Positions 29,697 through 42,496 of a stretch of DNA of 64,000 bases are shown piece after piece. Made by a program: the position numbers and the translations under genes. The stretch is from positions 62,001-126,000 of the forward strand of contig CACJLY010000003.1 in the NCBI GenBank assembly GCA_902594335.1, read 5' to 3'. The stretch comes from an uncultured Pelagibacteraceae bacterium (lineage in GTDB: Bacteria; Pseudomonadota; Alphaproteobacteria; Pelagibacterales; Pelagibacteraceae). Position 1 is the stretch's first letter. Every line of letters begins with the position of its first letter. The notes under the pieces were generated by a model. It ran no database searches. It saw only the letters and a program-made list of their open reading frames with translations, and was not told where the DNA came from.

Positions 29697-31154
29697 ATGA
29701 AAGTAACAATAGAAAATAAAAAAGGTTTAGAAAAAGATCTTAAAGTATTTATAGATAAAAAAACAATCTCAGGCTTTATGGATGAAAAATATGAAGAAAT
29801 AAGAAAAGACGTTGTAATAAAAGGTTTCAGACCTGGCAAGGTACCTACCGAAATATTAAAAAGACAATTTGGTAAAGCTGTTTATGGTGAGGTAATTGAT
29901 AAGTTGCTAAAAGATACGACAACAAAAGCTCTAGAAGAAAATAAAATTAAACCAGCAGGACAACCTAAAATAGATCTAAAGTCTTTTGGCGAAGGAAAAG
30001 ATTTAGAATACGTTATTTCAGTTACAGAGCTACCTGAGGTTTCTGCTAAAGGACTAAGCTCAATTAAAGTAGATGAGTATGTTGTAAAAATTGATCCAAA
30101 AGAAACAGATAAAAGAATTACTGAAATTGCAAAAAATCAAAATAATTTTAAAGATGCAGAAGCAAATTACAGCTCAAAAATGAATGACCTAGTAATTTTT
30201 GATTATAAAGGAACTATTGACGGTAAAGAATTTAAGGGTAACGAAGGTAAAAACACCCAATTAGTGCTTGGAAAAGATTTATTTATTAAAGGTTTTGATA
30301 AACAATTAGAAGGTGTCAAATCAGGTGATACAAAAAAAGTAGAAGTAAATCTTCCTGAAAATTTTCCTGAAAAAGATCTTATTAACAAAAGTGCTGTTTT
30401 TGAATGCAAGATTACAGCAGTTAGAATTCCAGAAGAAGTAAAAATTAATGATGATTTTGCTAAAAATATGGGTGCAAAAGATTTAGCAAATTTAAAAGAA
30501 CTTATCTCAAAACAAATAAATGATGAATATAAAAATTCTTTAGCCATGATTACAAAGAAAAATATTCTTGAGCAAATAGAGAAAGAAAAATTAGACCAAT
30601 TACCTGGTAACTTAATTGAACAGGAAGTTAAAATATTATCTCAAGGAATGAAGGAAGACGAAATTAAAAAGAACCAAAAATCACTCGAGGAGCAAGCTAA
30701 AAAAAGAATTAAAACTGGATTAATTTTAAATGCTTTTGGTGAGGAAAATAAAATTAATGTATCTCAGGAAGAAATTAATGTGGAAATACAAAAACAATTT
30801 AGAATGATGCCAGGTCAAGAGAAGATTGTTAAAGATTATTATGAACAAAATCCAGCAGCCATAGATAGTTTAAGAGGACAAATTTACGAAGAAAAAATAA
30901 TTGAAGAAATTAAGAAAAAAGCAAAAACTACTAAAAAAGAAATTACCAAAGAAGAAGCTGAGAAAATTCTAAAAGAAGAAAATGAAAACAATATTAAAGA
31001 GCAAGCTAAACTTGCTAAAAAAGATGGAGATGAAAAAAATAAGAAAAAAACAGATCCTAAAAAAAAAGAGCTAAAAACAAAATCAAAAAAAACTAAAAAA
31101 ACTAAAACTCCTGAATCAAAACCTAAAAAAGCAAAAAAGGTTAGCAAAAAGTAA
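29697..31154 (+). CDS. tig: trigger factor
   Basis: [43 protein letters not shown] PPIase region; syntenic with clpP-clpX-lon. Confidence 0.95.
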   Translation: MKVTIENKKGLEKDLKVFIDKKTISGFMDEKYEEIRKDVVIKGFRPGKVPTEILKRQFGKAVYGEVIDKLLKDTTTKALEENKIKPAGQPKIDLKSFGEGKDLEYVISVTELPEVSAKGLSSIKVDEYVVKIDPKETDKRITEIAKNQNNFKDAEANYSSKMNDLVIFDYKGTIDGKEFKGNEGKNTQLVLGKDLFIKGFDKQLEGVKSGDTKKVEVNLPENFPEKDLINKSAVFECKITAVRIPEEVKINDDFAKNMGAKDLANLKELISKQINDEYKNSLAMITKKNILEQIEKEKLDQLPGNLIEQEVKILSQGMKEDEIKKNQKSLEEQAKKRIKTGLILNAFGEENKINVSQEEINVEIQKQFRMMPGQEKIVKDYYEQNPAAIDSLRGQIYEEKIIEEIKKKAKTTKKEITKEEAEKILKEENENNIKEQAKLAKKDGDEKNKKKTDPKKKELKTKSKKTKKTKTPESKPKKAKKVSKK

Positions 31155-31186
31155 TCACAAGTTGTATAAGATTAATCGAATCGATT

Positions 31187-31798
31187 ATGTCTATTAAAAT
31201 TCCAGAACAGTTAAATACTCTTATCCCAATGGTTGTCGAACAATCTAGTAGAGGAGAGAGGGCATATGACATTTATTCAAGATTACTTAAAGAGAGAATT
31301 GTATTTGTGGTTGGCCCCATAAATGATGCAGTCGCGTCATTAGTTACCGCTCAACTTTTATTTTTAGAGTCTGAAGATCCTAAGAAAGAAATTTCTTTAT
31401 ATATAAATAGTCCTGGTGGACTTGTAACAGCTGGACTTGGTATTTATGATACAATGCAATACATCAAACCGGAAATAAGCACTTTGTGCATAGGTCAAGC
31501 AGCTAGCATGGGTTCATTTTTACTTGCAGCTGGTGCTAAAGGAAAAAGGTTTTCATTGCCAAATTCTAGAATAATGGTTCATCAACCCTCAGCTGGTTTT
31601 CAAGGACAAGCGACAGACATTGAAATTCATGCTAATGAAGTTTTATCTTTAAAGAAAAGATTAAATGAAATCTATTCAAAACATACTGGAAAATCTGTTG
31701 ATGAAATTAAATCAGCATTAGAGAGAGATAATTTTATGACTCCTGATAATGCAAAAAGTTTTGGTCTTATAGATAAAGTGGTAGAAAAGAGAGAATAG
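31187..31798 (+). CDS. clpP: ATP-dependent Clp protease proteolytic subunit
   Basis: [14 protein letters not shown] and [22 protein letters not shown]. Confidence 0.97.
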   Translation: MSIKIPEQLNTLIPMVVEQSSRGERAYDIYSRLLKERIVFVVGPINDAVASLVTAQLLFLESEDPKKEISLYINSPGGLVTAGLGIYDTMQYIKPEISTLCIGQAASMGSFLLAAGAKGKRFSLPNSRIMVHQPSAGFQGQATDIEIHANEVLSLKKRLNEIYSKHTGKSVDEIKSALERDNFMTPDNAKSFGLIDKVVEKRE

Positions 31799-31886
31799 AT
31801 CACAATATATAGTTTGTCCACAACCTCTACTTGATTACTTTGCACCATATGTATTAAAGTATTAAAATTGATTCGAATTAAAAATT

Positions 31887-33146
31887 ATGAGCAACAATAA
31901 AAATATTCTTTACTGTTCTTTTTGTGGCAAAAGCCAGCACGAAGTTAGGAAGTTAATTGCAGGACCAACCGTATTCATTTGTGATGAATGCGTAGAGCTT
32001 TGTATGGACATTATAAAAGAAGAAAGCAAAGATAATTTTGTAAAACATCAAGATGGCTTACCTTTACCAAAAGAAATATGTAAAGTTCTTGATGATTATG
32101 TGATTGGACAATCTCACGCAAAAAAAGTTTTATCAGTTGCAGTTCATAATCATTACAAAAGATTAAATTACGAAAATAAAACAAGCAAAACTGTTGAACT
32201 GTCAAAATCGAATATTATGCTGGTAGGTCCAACAGGTTGTGGAAAGACTTTATTAGCTCAAACTCTTGCAAGAATACTTGATGTTCCTTTTACTATGGCT
32301 GATGCAACAACATTAACTGAAGCAGGATATGTTGGTGAAGACGTTGAGAATATAATTCTCAAATTATTACAAGCTGCAGATTATAATGTTGAAAAAGCTC
32401 AAAGAGGAATCGTTTATATAGATGAGGTTGATAAAATTAGTAGAAAGTCTGAAAACCCATCTATCACGAGAGATGTATCTGGAGAAGGAGTTCAACAAGC
32501 CTTATTAAAAATTATGGAGGGAACGGTGGCAAGCGTTCCGCCTCAAGGAGGAAGAAAACATCCACAACAAGAATTTTTACAAGTTGACACAACTAACATA
32601 TTATTTATTTGTGGAGGAGCTTTTGCCGGTCTTGATAAAATAATATCTCAGAGAGATAAAGGGTCTTCTATTGGATTTGGAGCAGAAGTAAAAACTTTAG
32701 AAGATAAAAAAACTGGGGAATGGATGAAAAATCTAGAGCCTGAGGATTTATTAAGATATGGGCTTATCCCAGAATTTATTGGTAGACTACCAATTACTGC
32801 TACACTGGAAGACTTAGATGAGAAAACTTTAGTTAAAATTTTACAAGAGCCAAAAAATTCTTTGATTAAACAGTACCAAGAATTATTTAGATTAGAGGGT
32901 GTAAAATTAACATTTAAAGATCAAGCTGTTAAAGATATTGCTAACAAAGCAATAAGTAAGAAAACTGGAGCTAGAGGATTAAGATCAATTTTAGAAAATT
33001 TACTACTTAAAACTATGTTTGACCTTCCTGGACAGGATAACATTGAAGAAGTTATTATTGATGGTGGAGCAACTAAGGGTACTTCTCAGCCAATTATAGT
33101 TCATACTAAGAACAAATCAAAAACAGAAAAGACCTCTGCGGCTTAA
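31887..33146 (+). CDS. clpX: ATP-dependent Clp protease ATP-binding subunit ClpX
   Basis: Zn-finger CSFCGKSQ...[19 protein letters not shown]; full-length. Confidence 0.97.
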   Translation: MSNNKNILYCSFCGKSQHEVRKLIAGPTVFICDECVELCMDIIKEESKDNFVKHQDGLPLPKEICKVLDDYVIGQSHAKKVLSVAVHNHYKRLNYENKTSKTVELSKSNIMLVGPTGCGKTLLAQTLARILDVPFTMADATTLTEAGYVGEDVENIILKLLQAADYNVEKAQRGIVYIDEVDKISRKSENPSITRDVSGEGVQQALLKIMEGTVASVPPQGGRKHPQQEFLQVDTTNILFICGGAFAGLDKIISQRDKGSSIGFGAEVKTLEDKKTGEWMKNLEPEDLLRYGLIPEFIGRLPITATLEDLDEKTLVKILQEPKNSLIKQYQELFRLEGVKLTFKDQAVKDIANKAISKKTGARGLRSILENLLLKTMFDLPGQDNIEEVIIDGGATKGTSQPIIVHTKNKSKTEKTSAA

Positions 33147-33208
33147 TAAGAGTTAATAAACAAAAGTTTCCTATTGCATTATAAAATATAATATCCATAT
33201 TTATAAGT

Positions 33209-35596
33209 ATGGAAGTTAAATTAACACAACCATTATTACCCTTAAGAGACATCGTAGTGTTTCCAAGCATGGTAATTCCGCTATTTGTTGGAAGAGATAA
33301 ATCTATTACTGCCTTAAATGAAGTAATGAAAGGTGACAAAAAAATAATATTAGTTACTCAAAAAAATTCTGAGGTTGATGATCCAAAGAAAAATGATGTA
33401 TTTTCTTATGGATGTGAAAGTAATATATTACAACTTTTAAAACTTCCAGACGGTACAGTTAAGGTTTTAGTTGAGGGAATAAAAAGAGTAAAAATTATTG
33501 ATTTCAAGGATGATGAAAAATTTATTACTTGTACTTATGAACATCAAAAAGATGTTTTAAACAAAGATGAAGATTTACTACCTCTAGCAATCACAGCTGT
33601 AAAAAGATTAGAAAAGTTAACATCTGTAAACAAAAAAATTTCATCAGAAACTATTAGCAATATTAAACAATTAAAAGATCCATCTAAAATTGTAGATAAT
33701 ATTGTTTCAAACCTCAATGCATCAATATCTGAAAAACAACAAATATTTGAAACATTGGATGTTAAGAAAAGATTAAATGCAGCTATTAAAATGATGGAAA
33801 GTGAAACAAGCATCATTGGAGTGGAAAAAAGAATTAGAGGAAGAGTTAAAACTCAAATGGAAAAGACTCAAAGAGAGTATTATTTAAACGAACAACTAAA
33901 AGCAATTCAAAAAGAATTAGGTGAAATTGAAGATGGCAAAGATGAAACTACTAACTTAAAAAAATCAATTCAAAAAGCCAAAATGCCAAAAGAAGTTGAG
34001 AAGAAGTGCATGTCAGAGCTTAAGAAGTTAAAAAACATGAGTCCTATGTCCGCAGAAGCAACAGTTGTTAGAAATTACTTAGACTGGATGATTGATCTTC
34101 CATGGTTTAAAAAAAATGATGTAGATATTGATTTAAATAAAGGTCTTAAAATTTTAGATGATGATCATTTTGGTTTAGAAAAAGTTAAAGAGAGAATTAT
34201 TGAATTTCTAGCTGTTCAAAAAAGGATGGAAAAAATTAAAGGACCAATTTTATGTTTAGTTGGCCCTCCGGGAGTTGGAAAAACATCACTTGGAAAATCA
34301 ATAGCTAAAGCTACTAACAGACAGTTTATTAGAATGTCGTTAGGGGGTGTTAGGGATGAAGCTGAAATAAGAGGTCATAGAAGAACATATATTGGATCTT
34401 TACCAGGAAAAATCATTCAAATGATGAAGAAAGCTGGTACAAAAAATCCTTTATTTTTATTAGATGAAGTTGATAAAATTGGAAATGATTATAGAGGAGA
34501 TCCATCTTCAGCTTTGCTAGAAGCGTTAGACCCTGAGCAGAATACAGCCTTTAACGATCACTATTTAGAAGTTGATTATGATTTGTCTGATGTAATGTTT
34601 GTGACAACCGCAAATACTTTAAATATTTTACCACCTCTTCTTGATAGAATGGAAGTTATTAGAATTCCTGGATATACAGAAGATGAGAAGATAAATATTG
34701 CAAACAAGTATCTGTTACCTAAACAAGTAAAAGAAAATGGTGTGAAAGAGGGCGAACTAAATTTAGAAGATGGGACAATAAAAGAGATAATAAGAAGTTA
34801 TACAAGGGAGTCTGGTGTTAGAAATTTAGAAAGAGAAATTTCTAAAGTAACAAGAAAAGTTGTTAAGAAAGTAGTAAGTGGTGAGGTTGAAAAGGTTCAA
34901 GTTAATGACAAAAATATTCCAGACTTTCTAGGTATTAAAAAATTCAAATATGGTGAAGTAGAAGATAAAGATAAAACTGGAATAGTAATAGGACTGGCTT
35001 GGACTGAAGTAGGGGGAGAAATTCTTAAAATTGAGACTGTTAATATGCCAGGTAAAGGCAGGATGCAAATTACAGGAAAACTTGGTGATGTCATGCAAGA
35101 GTCAGTTAAGGCTGCAAAATCATATGTTAGATCAAAAAGTTTAGAATATGGTATAATACCACCTTTCTTTGAAAAAAAAGATTTTCATATTCATGTTCCA
35201 GAAGGAGCCACACCAAAAGATGGACCATCAGCTGGTATAGCAATGGTTACATCCATAGTATCATCAATCACAAACATTCCTGTTAATAGAGAGATTGCTA
35301 TGACCGGTGAGGTGACAATTACAGGTCAAGTTTTACAAATTGGTGGTTTAAAGGAAAAATTATTAGCTGCACATAGAGCAGGAGTTAAAAAAGTATTAAT
35401 ACCTAAAGAAAACGAAAAAGATTTAGTAGATATTCCAAAAAAGGTAAGAGAAGACATTAAAATCATTCCAGTGGAAACAGCAGATGAAGTGCTTAAAATT
35501 GCCCTTACAAAAGAGTTAAAACCTGTAGAGTGGACTGAAGTAGATAAAATTTCAGACGGTAAAAAGGACGATAAATCCCAAGCTAGTATTCAGTAA
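33209..35596 (+). CDS. lon: endopeptidase La (Lon)
   Basis: LVGPPGVGKTSLGKSIA; catalytic PKDGPSAGIAM. Confidence 0.97.
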   Translation: MEVKLTQPLLPLRDIVVFPSMVIPLFVGRDKSITALNEVMKGDKKIILVTQKNSEVDDPKKNDVFSYGCESNILQLLKLPDGTVKVLVEGIKRVKIIDFKDDEKFITCTYEHQKDVLNKDEDLLPLAITAVKRLEKLTSVNKKISSETISNIKQLKDPSKIVDNIVSNLNASISEKQQIFETLDVKKRLNAAIKMMESETSIIGVEKRIRGRVKTQMEKTQREYYLNEQLKAIQKELGEIEDGKDETTNLKKSIQKAKMPKEVEKKCMSELKKLKNMSPMSAEATVVRNYLDWMIDLPWFKKNDVDIDLNKGLKILDDDHFGLEKVKERIIEFLAVQKRMEKIKGPILCLVGPPGVGKTSLGKSIAKATNRQFIRMSLGGVRDEAEIRGHRRTYIGSLPGKIIQMMKKAGTKNPLFLLDEVDKIGNDYRGDPSSALLEALDPEQNTAFNDHYLEVDYDLSDVMFVTTANTLNILPPLLDRMEVIRIPGYTEDEKINIANKYLLPKQVKENGVKEGELNLEDGTIKEIIRSYTRESGVRNLEREISKVTRKVVKKVVSGEVEKVQVNDKNIPDFLGIKKFKYGEVEDKDKTGIVIGLAWTEVGGEILKIETVNMPGKGRMQITGKLGDVMQESVKAAKSYVRSKSLEYGIIPPFFEKKDFHIHVPEGATPKDGPSAGIAMVTSIVSSITNIPVNREIAMTGEVTITGQVLQIGGLKEKLLAAHRAGVKKVLIPKENEKDLVDIPKKVREDIKIIPVETADEVLKIALTKELKPVEWTEVDKISDGKKDDKSQASIQ

Positions 35597-35644
35597 TAAA
35601 CAATTTACTTTATTAATACGTTGATGTAATAGTACCATGATTTT

Positions 35645-35720
35645 GGGTGGTTAGCTCAGTTGGTAGAGCATCTCGTTTACACCGAGGGGGTCAAAGGTTC
35701 GAGTCCTTTACTACCCACCA
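35645..35720 (+). tRNA. tRNA-Val (anticodon TAC)
   Basis: GGGTGGT/ACTACCC acceptor, loop TTTACAC, GGTTCGAGTCC, encoded CCA. Confidence 0.95.
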
Positions 35721-35731
35721 TTTACACCTGT

Positions 35732-35808
35732 GGGGGTGTAGCTCAGTTGGTTAGAGCACCTGCCTGTCACGCAGGGGGCCGAGGGTTCGAGTCCCTTCAC
35801 TCCCGCCA
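35732..35808 (+). tRNA. tRNA-Asp (anticodon GTC)
   Basis: GGGGGTG/CACTCCC acceptor, CCTGC-CTGTCAC-GCAGG anticodon arm, encoded CCA. Confidence 0.95.
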
Positions 35809-35836
35809 TTATTCGAGTAAAACTAGGCATAAAAAT

Positions 35837-35867
35837 GTGACATATCTTCACTTTTAGTTGATATAAT
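35837..35867 (+). promoter_or_regulatory. putative sigma70 promoter for the nuo operon
   Basis: GTGACA (35837-35842) and perfect TATAAT (35862-35867), ~19 bp spacer, upstream of nuoA ATG at 35888. Confidence 0.45.
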
Positions 35868-35887
35868 AGTTGTTACATAGGAATCAT

Positions 35888-36256
35888 ATGCTTGCGGAAT
35901 TTTTAAAAGATTATCTACCAATAATATTATTTTTGATAATAGCTTTAGGCTTAAGCTTTGCTTTTGTTGCGGTTAATTATTTTGCTGCTCCAAGGAAACC
36001 TGATCCTGAAAAACTTTCAGCATATGAATGTGGGTTCGAACCATTTAATGACTCGCGAATGGAATTTGATGTCAGGTTTTATTTGGTTGCAATATTATTT
36101 ATAATATTTGATTTAGAAATAGCATTTTTATTCCCATGGGCAATTTCTCTTGGGGAGATTGGTTTATATGGTTTCTGCTCTATGATGTTATTTTTATTTA
36201 TTTTAACTGTTGGATTTATTTATGAGTGGAAAAAAGGAGCTTTAGATTGGGAATAG
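35888..36256 (+). CDS. nuoA: NADH-quinone oxidoreductase subunit A
   Basis: [44 protein letters not shown]; start corrected to internal ATG. Confidence 0.95.
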   Translation: MLAEFLKDYLPIILFLIIALGLSFAFVAVNYFAAPRKPDPEKLSAYECGFEPFNDSRMEFDVRFYLVAILFIIFDLEIAFLFPWAISLGEIGLYGFCSMMLFLFILTVGFIYEWKKGALDWE

Positions 36257-36257
36257 G

Positions 36258-36779
36258 ATGAATTTAGAGGATAGAAAAAAAGATATTCCGGAGGAGTTTA
36301 AACAGTTAGCTCAAGACTTTAGTGATAACGGATTTATAACAACATCATTAGATAATCTTGTTAATTGGGCAAGAACTGGTTCATTGCATTGGATGACCTT
36401 TGGATTAGCATGTTGTGCTGTTGAAATGATGCAAACATCTATGCCAAGATATGATCTTGAAAGATTTGGTGCAGCACCGAGAGCCTCGCCACGTCAATCA
36501 GATGTCATGATAGTAGCAGGTACGCTGACAAATAAAATGGCTCCTGCATTAAGAAAAGTTTACGACCAGATGCCTGAACCTAGGTATGTAATATCTATGG
36601 GAAGTTGTGCAAATGGTGGAGGCTATTATCATTATTCATATTCCGTAGTAAGAGGATGCGATCGAGTGGTACCTGTTGATGTATATGTCCCTGGATGCCC
36701 ACCTTCAGCCGAAGCATTACTTTATGGAATTTTACAATTACAGAAAAAAATTAGAAATAAAGGTTCTTTAGAAAGATAA
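36258..36779 (+). CDS. nuoB: NADH-quinone oxidoreductase subunit B
   Basis: [39 protein letters not shown]. Confidence 0.97.
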   Translation: MNLEDRKKDIPEEFKQLAQDFSDNGFITTSLDNLVNWARTGSLHWMTFGLACCAVEMMQTSMPRYDLERFGAAPRASPRQSDVMIVAGTLTNKMAPALRKVYDQMPEPRYVISMGSCANGGGYYHYSYSVVRGCDRVVPVDVYVPGCPPSAEALLYGILQLQKKIRNKGSLER

Positions 36780-36781
36780 TA

Positions 36782-37372
36782 ATGAAAAATCTTGAGGACT
36801 TGGAAAAGTTTATAAACTCCGAATTAACATCTAAAATAAATAATTCATTTATAAAGCATGAAACTATTTATATAAATATAGATCATGATGAATTGGTTGA
36901 TGTTATTTCTTTTTTGAAGACCAATAAAGATACAAAATTTAGGCAATTAATCGAAATTACAGCTGTAGATTATCCTGAAAATGAAAATAGATTTAAGATG
37001 ATTTATTTATTATTAAGTCATGAATATAATCAAAGAATTATTATTGATTATTCAATAAAAGAAAATGACGTAATTTCATCAATAACTTCAATATTTCCAG
37101 CAGCCAATTGGATGGAGAGAGAAGTTTTTGATATGTATGGGTTAAACTTTAAAAATCATCCTGATTTAAGAAGAATTTTAACCGATTATGGCTTTGAGGG
37201 GCATCCTTTAAGAAAAGATTTTCCTCTTACTGGTCATAATGAGGTTCGTTATAGCGAAGAACAAAAAAAAGTGATCTATGAACCTGTTAAATTAGAACAA
37301 AATTACAGAAATTTTGATTATGAGAGTCCTTGGGAGGGAACCAAATATATTAAAGAAATTAAAAAAAGCTAA
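36782..37372 (+). CDS. nuoC: NADH-quinone oxidoreductase subunit C
   Basis: [40 protein letters not shown]. Confidence 0.95.
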   Translation: MKNLEDLEKFINSELTSKINNSFIKHETIYINIDHDELVDVISFLKTNKDTKFRQLIEITAVDYPENENRFKMIYLLLSHEYNQRIIIDYSIKENDVISSITSIFPAANWMEREVFDMYGLNFKNHPDLRRILTDYGFEGHPLRKDFPLTGHNEVRYSEEQKKVIYEPVKLEQNYRNFDYESPWEGTKYIKEIKKS

Positions 37373-38547
37373 TGGCAAAAGAAAAAAAAACACTAAATCT
37401 AAATTTTGGACCACAACATCCTGCGGCACATGGAGTTTTAAGATTAATACTTCAATTAGATGGAGAAGTTGTTGAAAAAGCTGATCCTCATATTGGGTTG
37501 TTGCACAGAGGTACTGAGAAGTTAATAGAAAATAAAACTTATATCCAAGCAGTTCCTTATTTTGATCGTCTTGATTATGTAGCACCAATGAACCAAGAAC
37601 ATGCATTTGCTTTAGCTATAGAAAAAATTCTTAAAATTAAAGTTCCTTCTAGAGCGAAACATATAAGAGTAATTTTTTGTGAAATAGGACGAATATTAAG
37701 CCACATATTAAATGTAACTACTCAAGCAATGGATGTTGGGGCACTAACACCAACGTTATGGGGATTTGAGGAACGAGAAAAATTAATGGGATTTTATGAG
37801 AGGGTGTCTGGATCAAGGTTGCATGCTAATTATTTTAGAGCAGGTGGAGTACATAAAGATCTACCTACAGGACTTGATAGCGATATCGGTGAATTTTGTG
37901 AAAAATTCCCAAAAATTATTGATGATTTAGAAACTTTACTTACTGATAACAGAATATTTAAACAGAGAAATGTAGATATAGGAATTGTATCCAAACAAGA
38001 TGCACTAGATTATTCTTTTTCAGGAGTAATGTTAAGAGGTTCTGGTGTAGCTTGGGATTTAAGGAGAAGTCAACCTTATGAGTGTTATGACGATTTAGAA
38101 TTTAAAATTCCTGTTGGAAAAAATGGAGATTGTTATGACAGATATCTTTGCAGAATTGAAGAAATGAGAGAAAGTGTAAAAATTATTAAACAGTGTTTAT
38201 CAAATATTCCAAAAGGACCAATTAAAACAGAAGATGGAAAAATTTCTCCTCCACCAAAAAAAGAAATTAAACAGTCTATGGAGGCTTTAATCCATCATTT
38301 TAAGTTATTTACAGAAGGATATAGGGTTGAAAAAGATGAAATATATACAGCAGTTGAGGCACCAAAAGGAGAATTTGGTGTCTATCTAATTTCAGATGGC
38401 TCAAGCAAACCATACAAATGCAAAATCAGAGCACCTGGATTTACCCATCTTCAAGCTATGGATTATTTAATAAAAGGACATATGCTTGCTGATGTACCTG
38501 CTGTATTGGGTTCAATGGATATTGTTTTTGGAGAGGTTGATAGATGA
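37372..38547 (+). CDS. nuoD: NADH-quinone oxidoreductase subunit D
   Basis: [23 protein letters not shown]; ends [10 protein letters not shown]. Confidence 0.97.
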   Translation: MAKEKKTLNLNFGPQHPAAHGVLRLILQLDGEVVEKADPHIGLLHRGTEKLIENKTYIQAVPYFDRLDYVAPMNQEHAFALAIEKILKIKVPSRAKHIRVIFCEIGRILSHILNVTTQAMDVGALTPTLWGFEEREKLMGFYERVSGSRLHANYFRAGGVHKDLPTGLDSDIGEFCEKFPKIIDDLETLLTDNRIFKQRNVDIGIVSKQDALDYSFSGVMLRGSGVAWDLRRSQPYECYDDLEFKIPVGKNGDCYDRYLCRIEEMRESVKIIKQCLSNIPKGPIKTEDGKISPPPKKEIKQSMEALIHHFKLFTEGYRVEKDEIYTAVEAPKGEFGVYLISDGSSKPYKCKIRAPGFTHLQAMDYLIKGHMLADVPAVLGSMDIVFGEVDR

Positions 38548-39152
38548 GTGTAAAAAAAATTCACAAAGAACAGCCTGAAACTTTTAAATTTAATGATAAA
38601 AGTATGGAGGCTGCAAATAAAATAGTTTCTAATTATCCCGACGGGAAACAACAGAGCGCAGTTATGGCTTTGTTATATATAGCTCAAAGGCAAAATGACA
38701 ATTGGATACCGTTACAAGCAATGAAATACATAGCTAAATTTTTAGACATGCCTTATATAAAAGTTTACGAAGTGGCAACTTTTTATTCGATGTATAATCT
38801 GTCACCAGTAGGTAAATTTTTTTTTCAAATTTGTACTACAACACCTTGTATGCTTAGAGGAGCTTATGATTTAGTAAAAGTTTGTAAAAATAAAATATCT
38901 GAAAAAGAAAATGTATTATCTGAAGATGGAAAAATTTCTTGGATGGAAGTTGAATGTTTGGGTGCATGTGTTAACGCACCGATGATGCAAGTTAATAAGG
39001 ATTATTATGAAGATTTGAATGATAAAAAACTTGAAGAAATAATTGAGACGATATACCAAAATAAAATCCCAACACCTGGATCTTATTCTGGAAGAATAAA
39101 TGCAGAACCAGTTAACAATAGAAAAACTTTATTAGGTAACAAAAATGCTTAG
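38544..39152 (+). CDS. nuoE: NADH-quinone oxidoreductase subunit E
   Basis: [41 protein letters not shown]. Confidence 0.96.
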   Translation: MSVKKIHKEQPETFKFNDKSMEAANKIVSNYPDGKQQSAVMALLYIAQRQNDNWIPLQAMKYIAKFLDMPYIKVYEVATFYSMYNLSPVGKFFFQICTTTPCMLRGAYDLVKVCKNKISEKENVLSEDGKISWMEVECLGACVNAPMMQVNKDYYEDLNDKKLEEIIETIYQNKIPTPGSYSGRINAEPVNNRKTLLGNKNA

Positions 39153-40476
39153 AGACGAAGACAGAATATTTCAAAATTTATACAATGACAGTGGTGCTGA
39201 TATCGAATCTGCTAAATTAAGAAATGATTGGAATGGAACAAAAGAAATTTTAGAAAAAGGAAGAGAGTGGATAATCAATGAAGTTAAATCCTCTGAGCTT
39301 AGAGGACGTGGTGGAGCAGGTTTTCCAACTGGTCTAAAATGGTCATTTGCACCTAAAGAAGTAGGGTCTAGACCACATTATTTAGTTATTAATGCTGATG
39401 AGTCGGAACCTGGAACATGTAAAGATAGAGATATATTAAGATTTGAACCTCACAAATTAATAGAAGGATGTTTAATTGCTTCTTACGCAGTTAATGCACA
39501 TAAATGTTATATTTATATTAGAGGTGAATATTTTAATGAAGGACAAAAACTTCAAACTGCGATCGATGAGGCTTATAAAAATAATTTAATTGGCAAAAAT
39601 GCATTAAATTCAGGATGGGATTTAGATATTTATATTCATTATGGTGCAGGTGCCTATATTTGTGGTGAAGAAACGGCACTATTGGAGAGTTTAGAAGGAA
39701 AAAAAGGTCAACCAAGATTAAAGCCACCATTTCCTGCATTAATTGGATTATATGGATGTCCAACTATCATAAATAATGTAGAGACTGTTGCAGCTGTTCC
39801 TACAATTTTAAGAAGAGGTGCAAAATGGTTTAGTTCACTTGGAAGACCTAAAAATACAGGAACAAAAATTTATTGTATTTCTGGAAATGTCAATAATCCG
39901 TGTAATGTAGAGGAAGAAATGGGAGTTCCACTTAAGGAATTAATCGAAACCCACGCTGGAGGTGTAGTTGGTGGATGGGAAAATCTCAAAGCAGTAATAC
40001 CTGGCGGTTCTTCAATGCCAATGTTACCTAAAGAAATTTGTGACAATATGAAAATGGATTTTGATGCATGTGTTGAAAATAAAACAGGACTAGGAACAGC
40101 TGGTATTGTTGTGATCAATAATGACCAAGATATTATTAAGTGTATGGCAAGAATAGCTAGATTTTATAAGCATGAAAGTTGTGGTCAGTGTACTCCATGT
40201 AGGGAAGGATCTGGATGGATGTGGAGAATGTTAGAAAGAATGGCAGCAGGTGAGGCAACTCCAGATGAAGTAGATATGCTTTTTGATGTAACAAAACAAA
40301 TAGAAGGTCATACAATTTGTGCTTTTGGTGAAGGTTCATCTTGGCCTGTTCAAGGATTAATTAGACATTTTAAAGATGAAATACTTGAAAGAAATAAATT
40401 TGATCCTGTTGTGAAAAAAAACAAAAATATTCCATACCTTGTTGATCAACATTTATTAGAAAAGGAAAATGCCTAA
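39145..40476 (+). CDS. nuoF: NADH-quinone oxidoreductase subunit F
   Basis: [32 protein letters not shown]. Confidence 0.97.
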   Translation: MLRDEDRIFQNLYNDSGADIESAKLRNDWNGTKEILEKGREWIINEVKSSELRGRGGAGFPTGLKWSFAPKEVGSRPHYLVINADESEPGTCKDRDILRFEPHKLIEGCLIASYAVNAHKCYIYIRGEYFNEGQKLQTAIDEAYKNNLIGKNALNSGWDLDIYIHYGAGAYICGEETALLESLEGKKGQPRLKPPFPALIGLYGCPTIINNVETVAAVPTILRRGAKWFSSLGRPKNTGTKIYCISGNVNNPCNVEEEMGVPLKELIETHAGGVVGGWENLKAVIPGGSSMPMLPKEICDNMKMDFDACVENKTGLGTAGIVVINNDQDIIKCMARIARFYKHESCGQCTPCREGSGWMWRMLERMAAGEATPDEVDMLFDVTKQIEGHTICAFGEGSSWPVQGLIRHFKDEILERNKFDPVVKKNKNIPYLVDQHLLEKENA

Positions 40477-42496
40477 ATTAAAAGTAAACGATATTGATAT
40501 TGAAGTTGAAGATGGTCTAACTGTACTCCAAGCTTGTGAACAAGCTGGAGCTGAAATACCAAGATTTTGTTATCATGAAAAACTTTCTATAGCTGGAAAT
40601 TGTCGTATGTGTTTGGTCGAAATGGAAAAATCACCAAAACCTATAGCTTCATGTGCAATGCCTGCAGCTGAAGGGATGGTTATTAAAACAAATACGGAAA
40701 AAGTTGAAAAAGCAAGAAAAGGTGTGATGGAGTTTTTACTGGCTAACCATCCTTTGGATTGTCCTGTTTGTGATCAAGGTGGTGAGTGTGATTTACAGGA
40801 TCAATCTATGTTTTATGGAATTGATAAATCAAGATTTAAAGAGAATAAAAGATATGTACCTGAAAAATACATGGGACCATTAATAAAAACCCAAATGACA
40901 AGATGTATTCATTGTACTAGATGTATCAGATTTGCCACAGAAGTAGGAGGTGTACCAGAGTTAGGTGCAATTGGCCGAGGAGAAAACATGGAAATCACAA
41001 CTTATTTGGAGAAATCAATGGAGTCCGAAATGTCAGCAAATGTAATAGATTTATGTCCTGTAGGCGCTTTAACTTCTAAACCTTATGTTTTTGAGGCTAG
41101 ACCATGGGAGCTAAAAAAAACAGAAACCATTGATGTAATGGATGCTGTTGGGTCAAACATTAGAGTGGATACTTATGATTGGGAAGTAAAAAGGGTTTTA
41201 CCAAGAATTAATGAGGAAATTAATGAGGAGTGGATTTCTGATAAAACAAGATATGCATGCGATGGTTTAAAAAATCAAAGATTAGACACACCATTTATAA
41301 AAAATAATGGAAACTTTGAAGAAATTAGTTGGCAAAATGCATACAAAAAAATTAAAGAAAAAATTTCAACAACATCACCAGACAAAATAGTTGGTTTAAC
41401 TGGTGACATGACAAACATGGAAACTATGTTTGCTGTTAAAAACCTATTTCAAAAAACATTAAATTCTAGTTATTTAGATTCTAGAGCTAAACATACTTAC
41501 ATAAATTTTGAAAAAAGAAGTAATTATTTGTTTAACTCTAGTATAGAAGGGATTGAAGAAAGTGATCTTATATTACTAATAGGCACAAACCCAAGATTTG
41601 AGGCAACTATATTAAACTCAAGAATAAGAAAAACTTATTTAAAAAATAAAACTGAAATATTTTCTTTAGAGGATTTGGGTGATTTAACTTATCCTTATAA
41701 AGTTTTAGAAAATAATTCAAAAGTAATTGATAAAATAATCAAATATGAACACAATCTTTCAAACAAAATTGTCAGTGCAGAAAAACCTATAATTATCTTA
41801 GGTCAATCAATATTAAATAGTAAAAACGGCGCATATATATTTGAAGAGTTTAAAAGGTATTTAACTAGTATTAATAAAATTGATGATAATTGGAATGCAC
41901 TAAATATTTTATCAACTGATGCATCAGCTGTTGGTTCTTATGATTTAGGTATTTTTTCCTCAAATAATGGAAGTAATAAAACTCTAAAAAAAATTGAGGA
42001 TGGTGACGTAAAAGTTATTTTTTTATTAGGCCAAGATAACCTCAAAATTAAAAAAAGTAATGAATTTATAATTTATATTGGAAGTCATGGTGATAATGGT
42101 GCAGATATGGCAGATCTTATATTGCCTGGTGCTGCATATACTGAACAAGATGGTTATTTCACTAACTTGGAGGGAAAGCTTCAAAAAGCATATAAAGCTT
42201 CATATCCTCCAGGAGAAGCTAAAGAAGATTGGCAAATAATTAATGAATTATCTTCTTCTATTCATGGAAATCCTCTATTTAATAATAAAGATGAACTACT
42301 AAAATCTATGCAAAACCATTTAAATAATGAAAATATTAAAAATTTTGAAGTTCCTACATATAATTTGAATGATGAAAAAATATTAGTTGAAGATATTGAT
42401 TATTACTACTCTAATACGATTGCCCGTGCATCCAAAACAATGTCAGAGTGTAGATACGCAAGAGCTAATTTGAAAAAAACTGGAACTGAGGGTTAA
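40469..42496 (+). CDS. nuoG: NADH-quinone oxidoreductase subunit G
   Basis: 2Fe-2[38 protein letters not shown]. Confidence 0.96.
   Translation: MPKLKVNDIDIEVEDGLTVLQACEQAGAEIPRFCYHEKLSIAGNCRMCLVEMEKSPKPIASCAMPAAEGMVIKTNTEKVEKARKGVMEFLLANHPLDCPVCDQGGECDLQDQSMFYGIDKSRFKENKRYVPEKYMGPLIKTQMTRCIHCTRCIRFATEVGGVPELGAIGRGENMEITTYLEKSMESEMSANVIDLCPVGALTSKPYVFEARPWELKKTETIDVMDAVGSNIRVDTYDWEVKRVLPRINEEINEEWISDKTRYACDGLKNQRLDTPFIKNNGNFEEISWQNAYKKIKEKISTTSPDKIVGLTGDMTNMETMFAVKNLFQKTLNSSYLDSRAKHTYINFEKRSNYLFNSSIEGIEESDLILLIGTNPRFEATILNSRIRKTYLKNKTEIFSLEDLGDLTYPYKVLENNSKVIDKIIKYEHNLSNKIVSAEKPIIILGQSILNSKNGAYIFEEFKRYLTSINKIDDNWNALNILSTDASAVGSYDLGIFSSNNGSNKTLKKIEDGDVKVIFLLGQDNLKIKKSNEFIIYIGSHGDNGADMADLILPGAAYTEQDGYFTNLEGKLQKAYKASYPPGEAKEDWQIINELSSSIHGNPLFNNKDELLKSMQNHLNNENIKNFEVPTYNLNDEKILVEDIDYYYSNTIARASKTMSECRYARANLKKTGTEG

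Noticed and set aside
35660-35857. 65-aa ORF in the six-frame track
   Set aside because: It reads straight through tRNA-Val and tRNA-Asp; not a plausible protein
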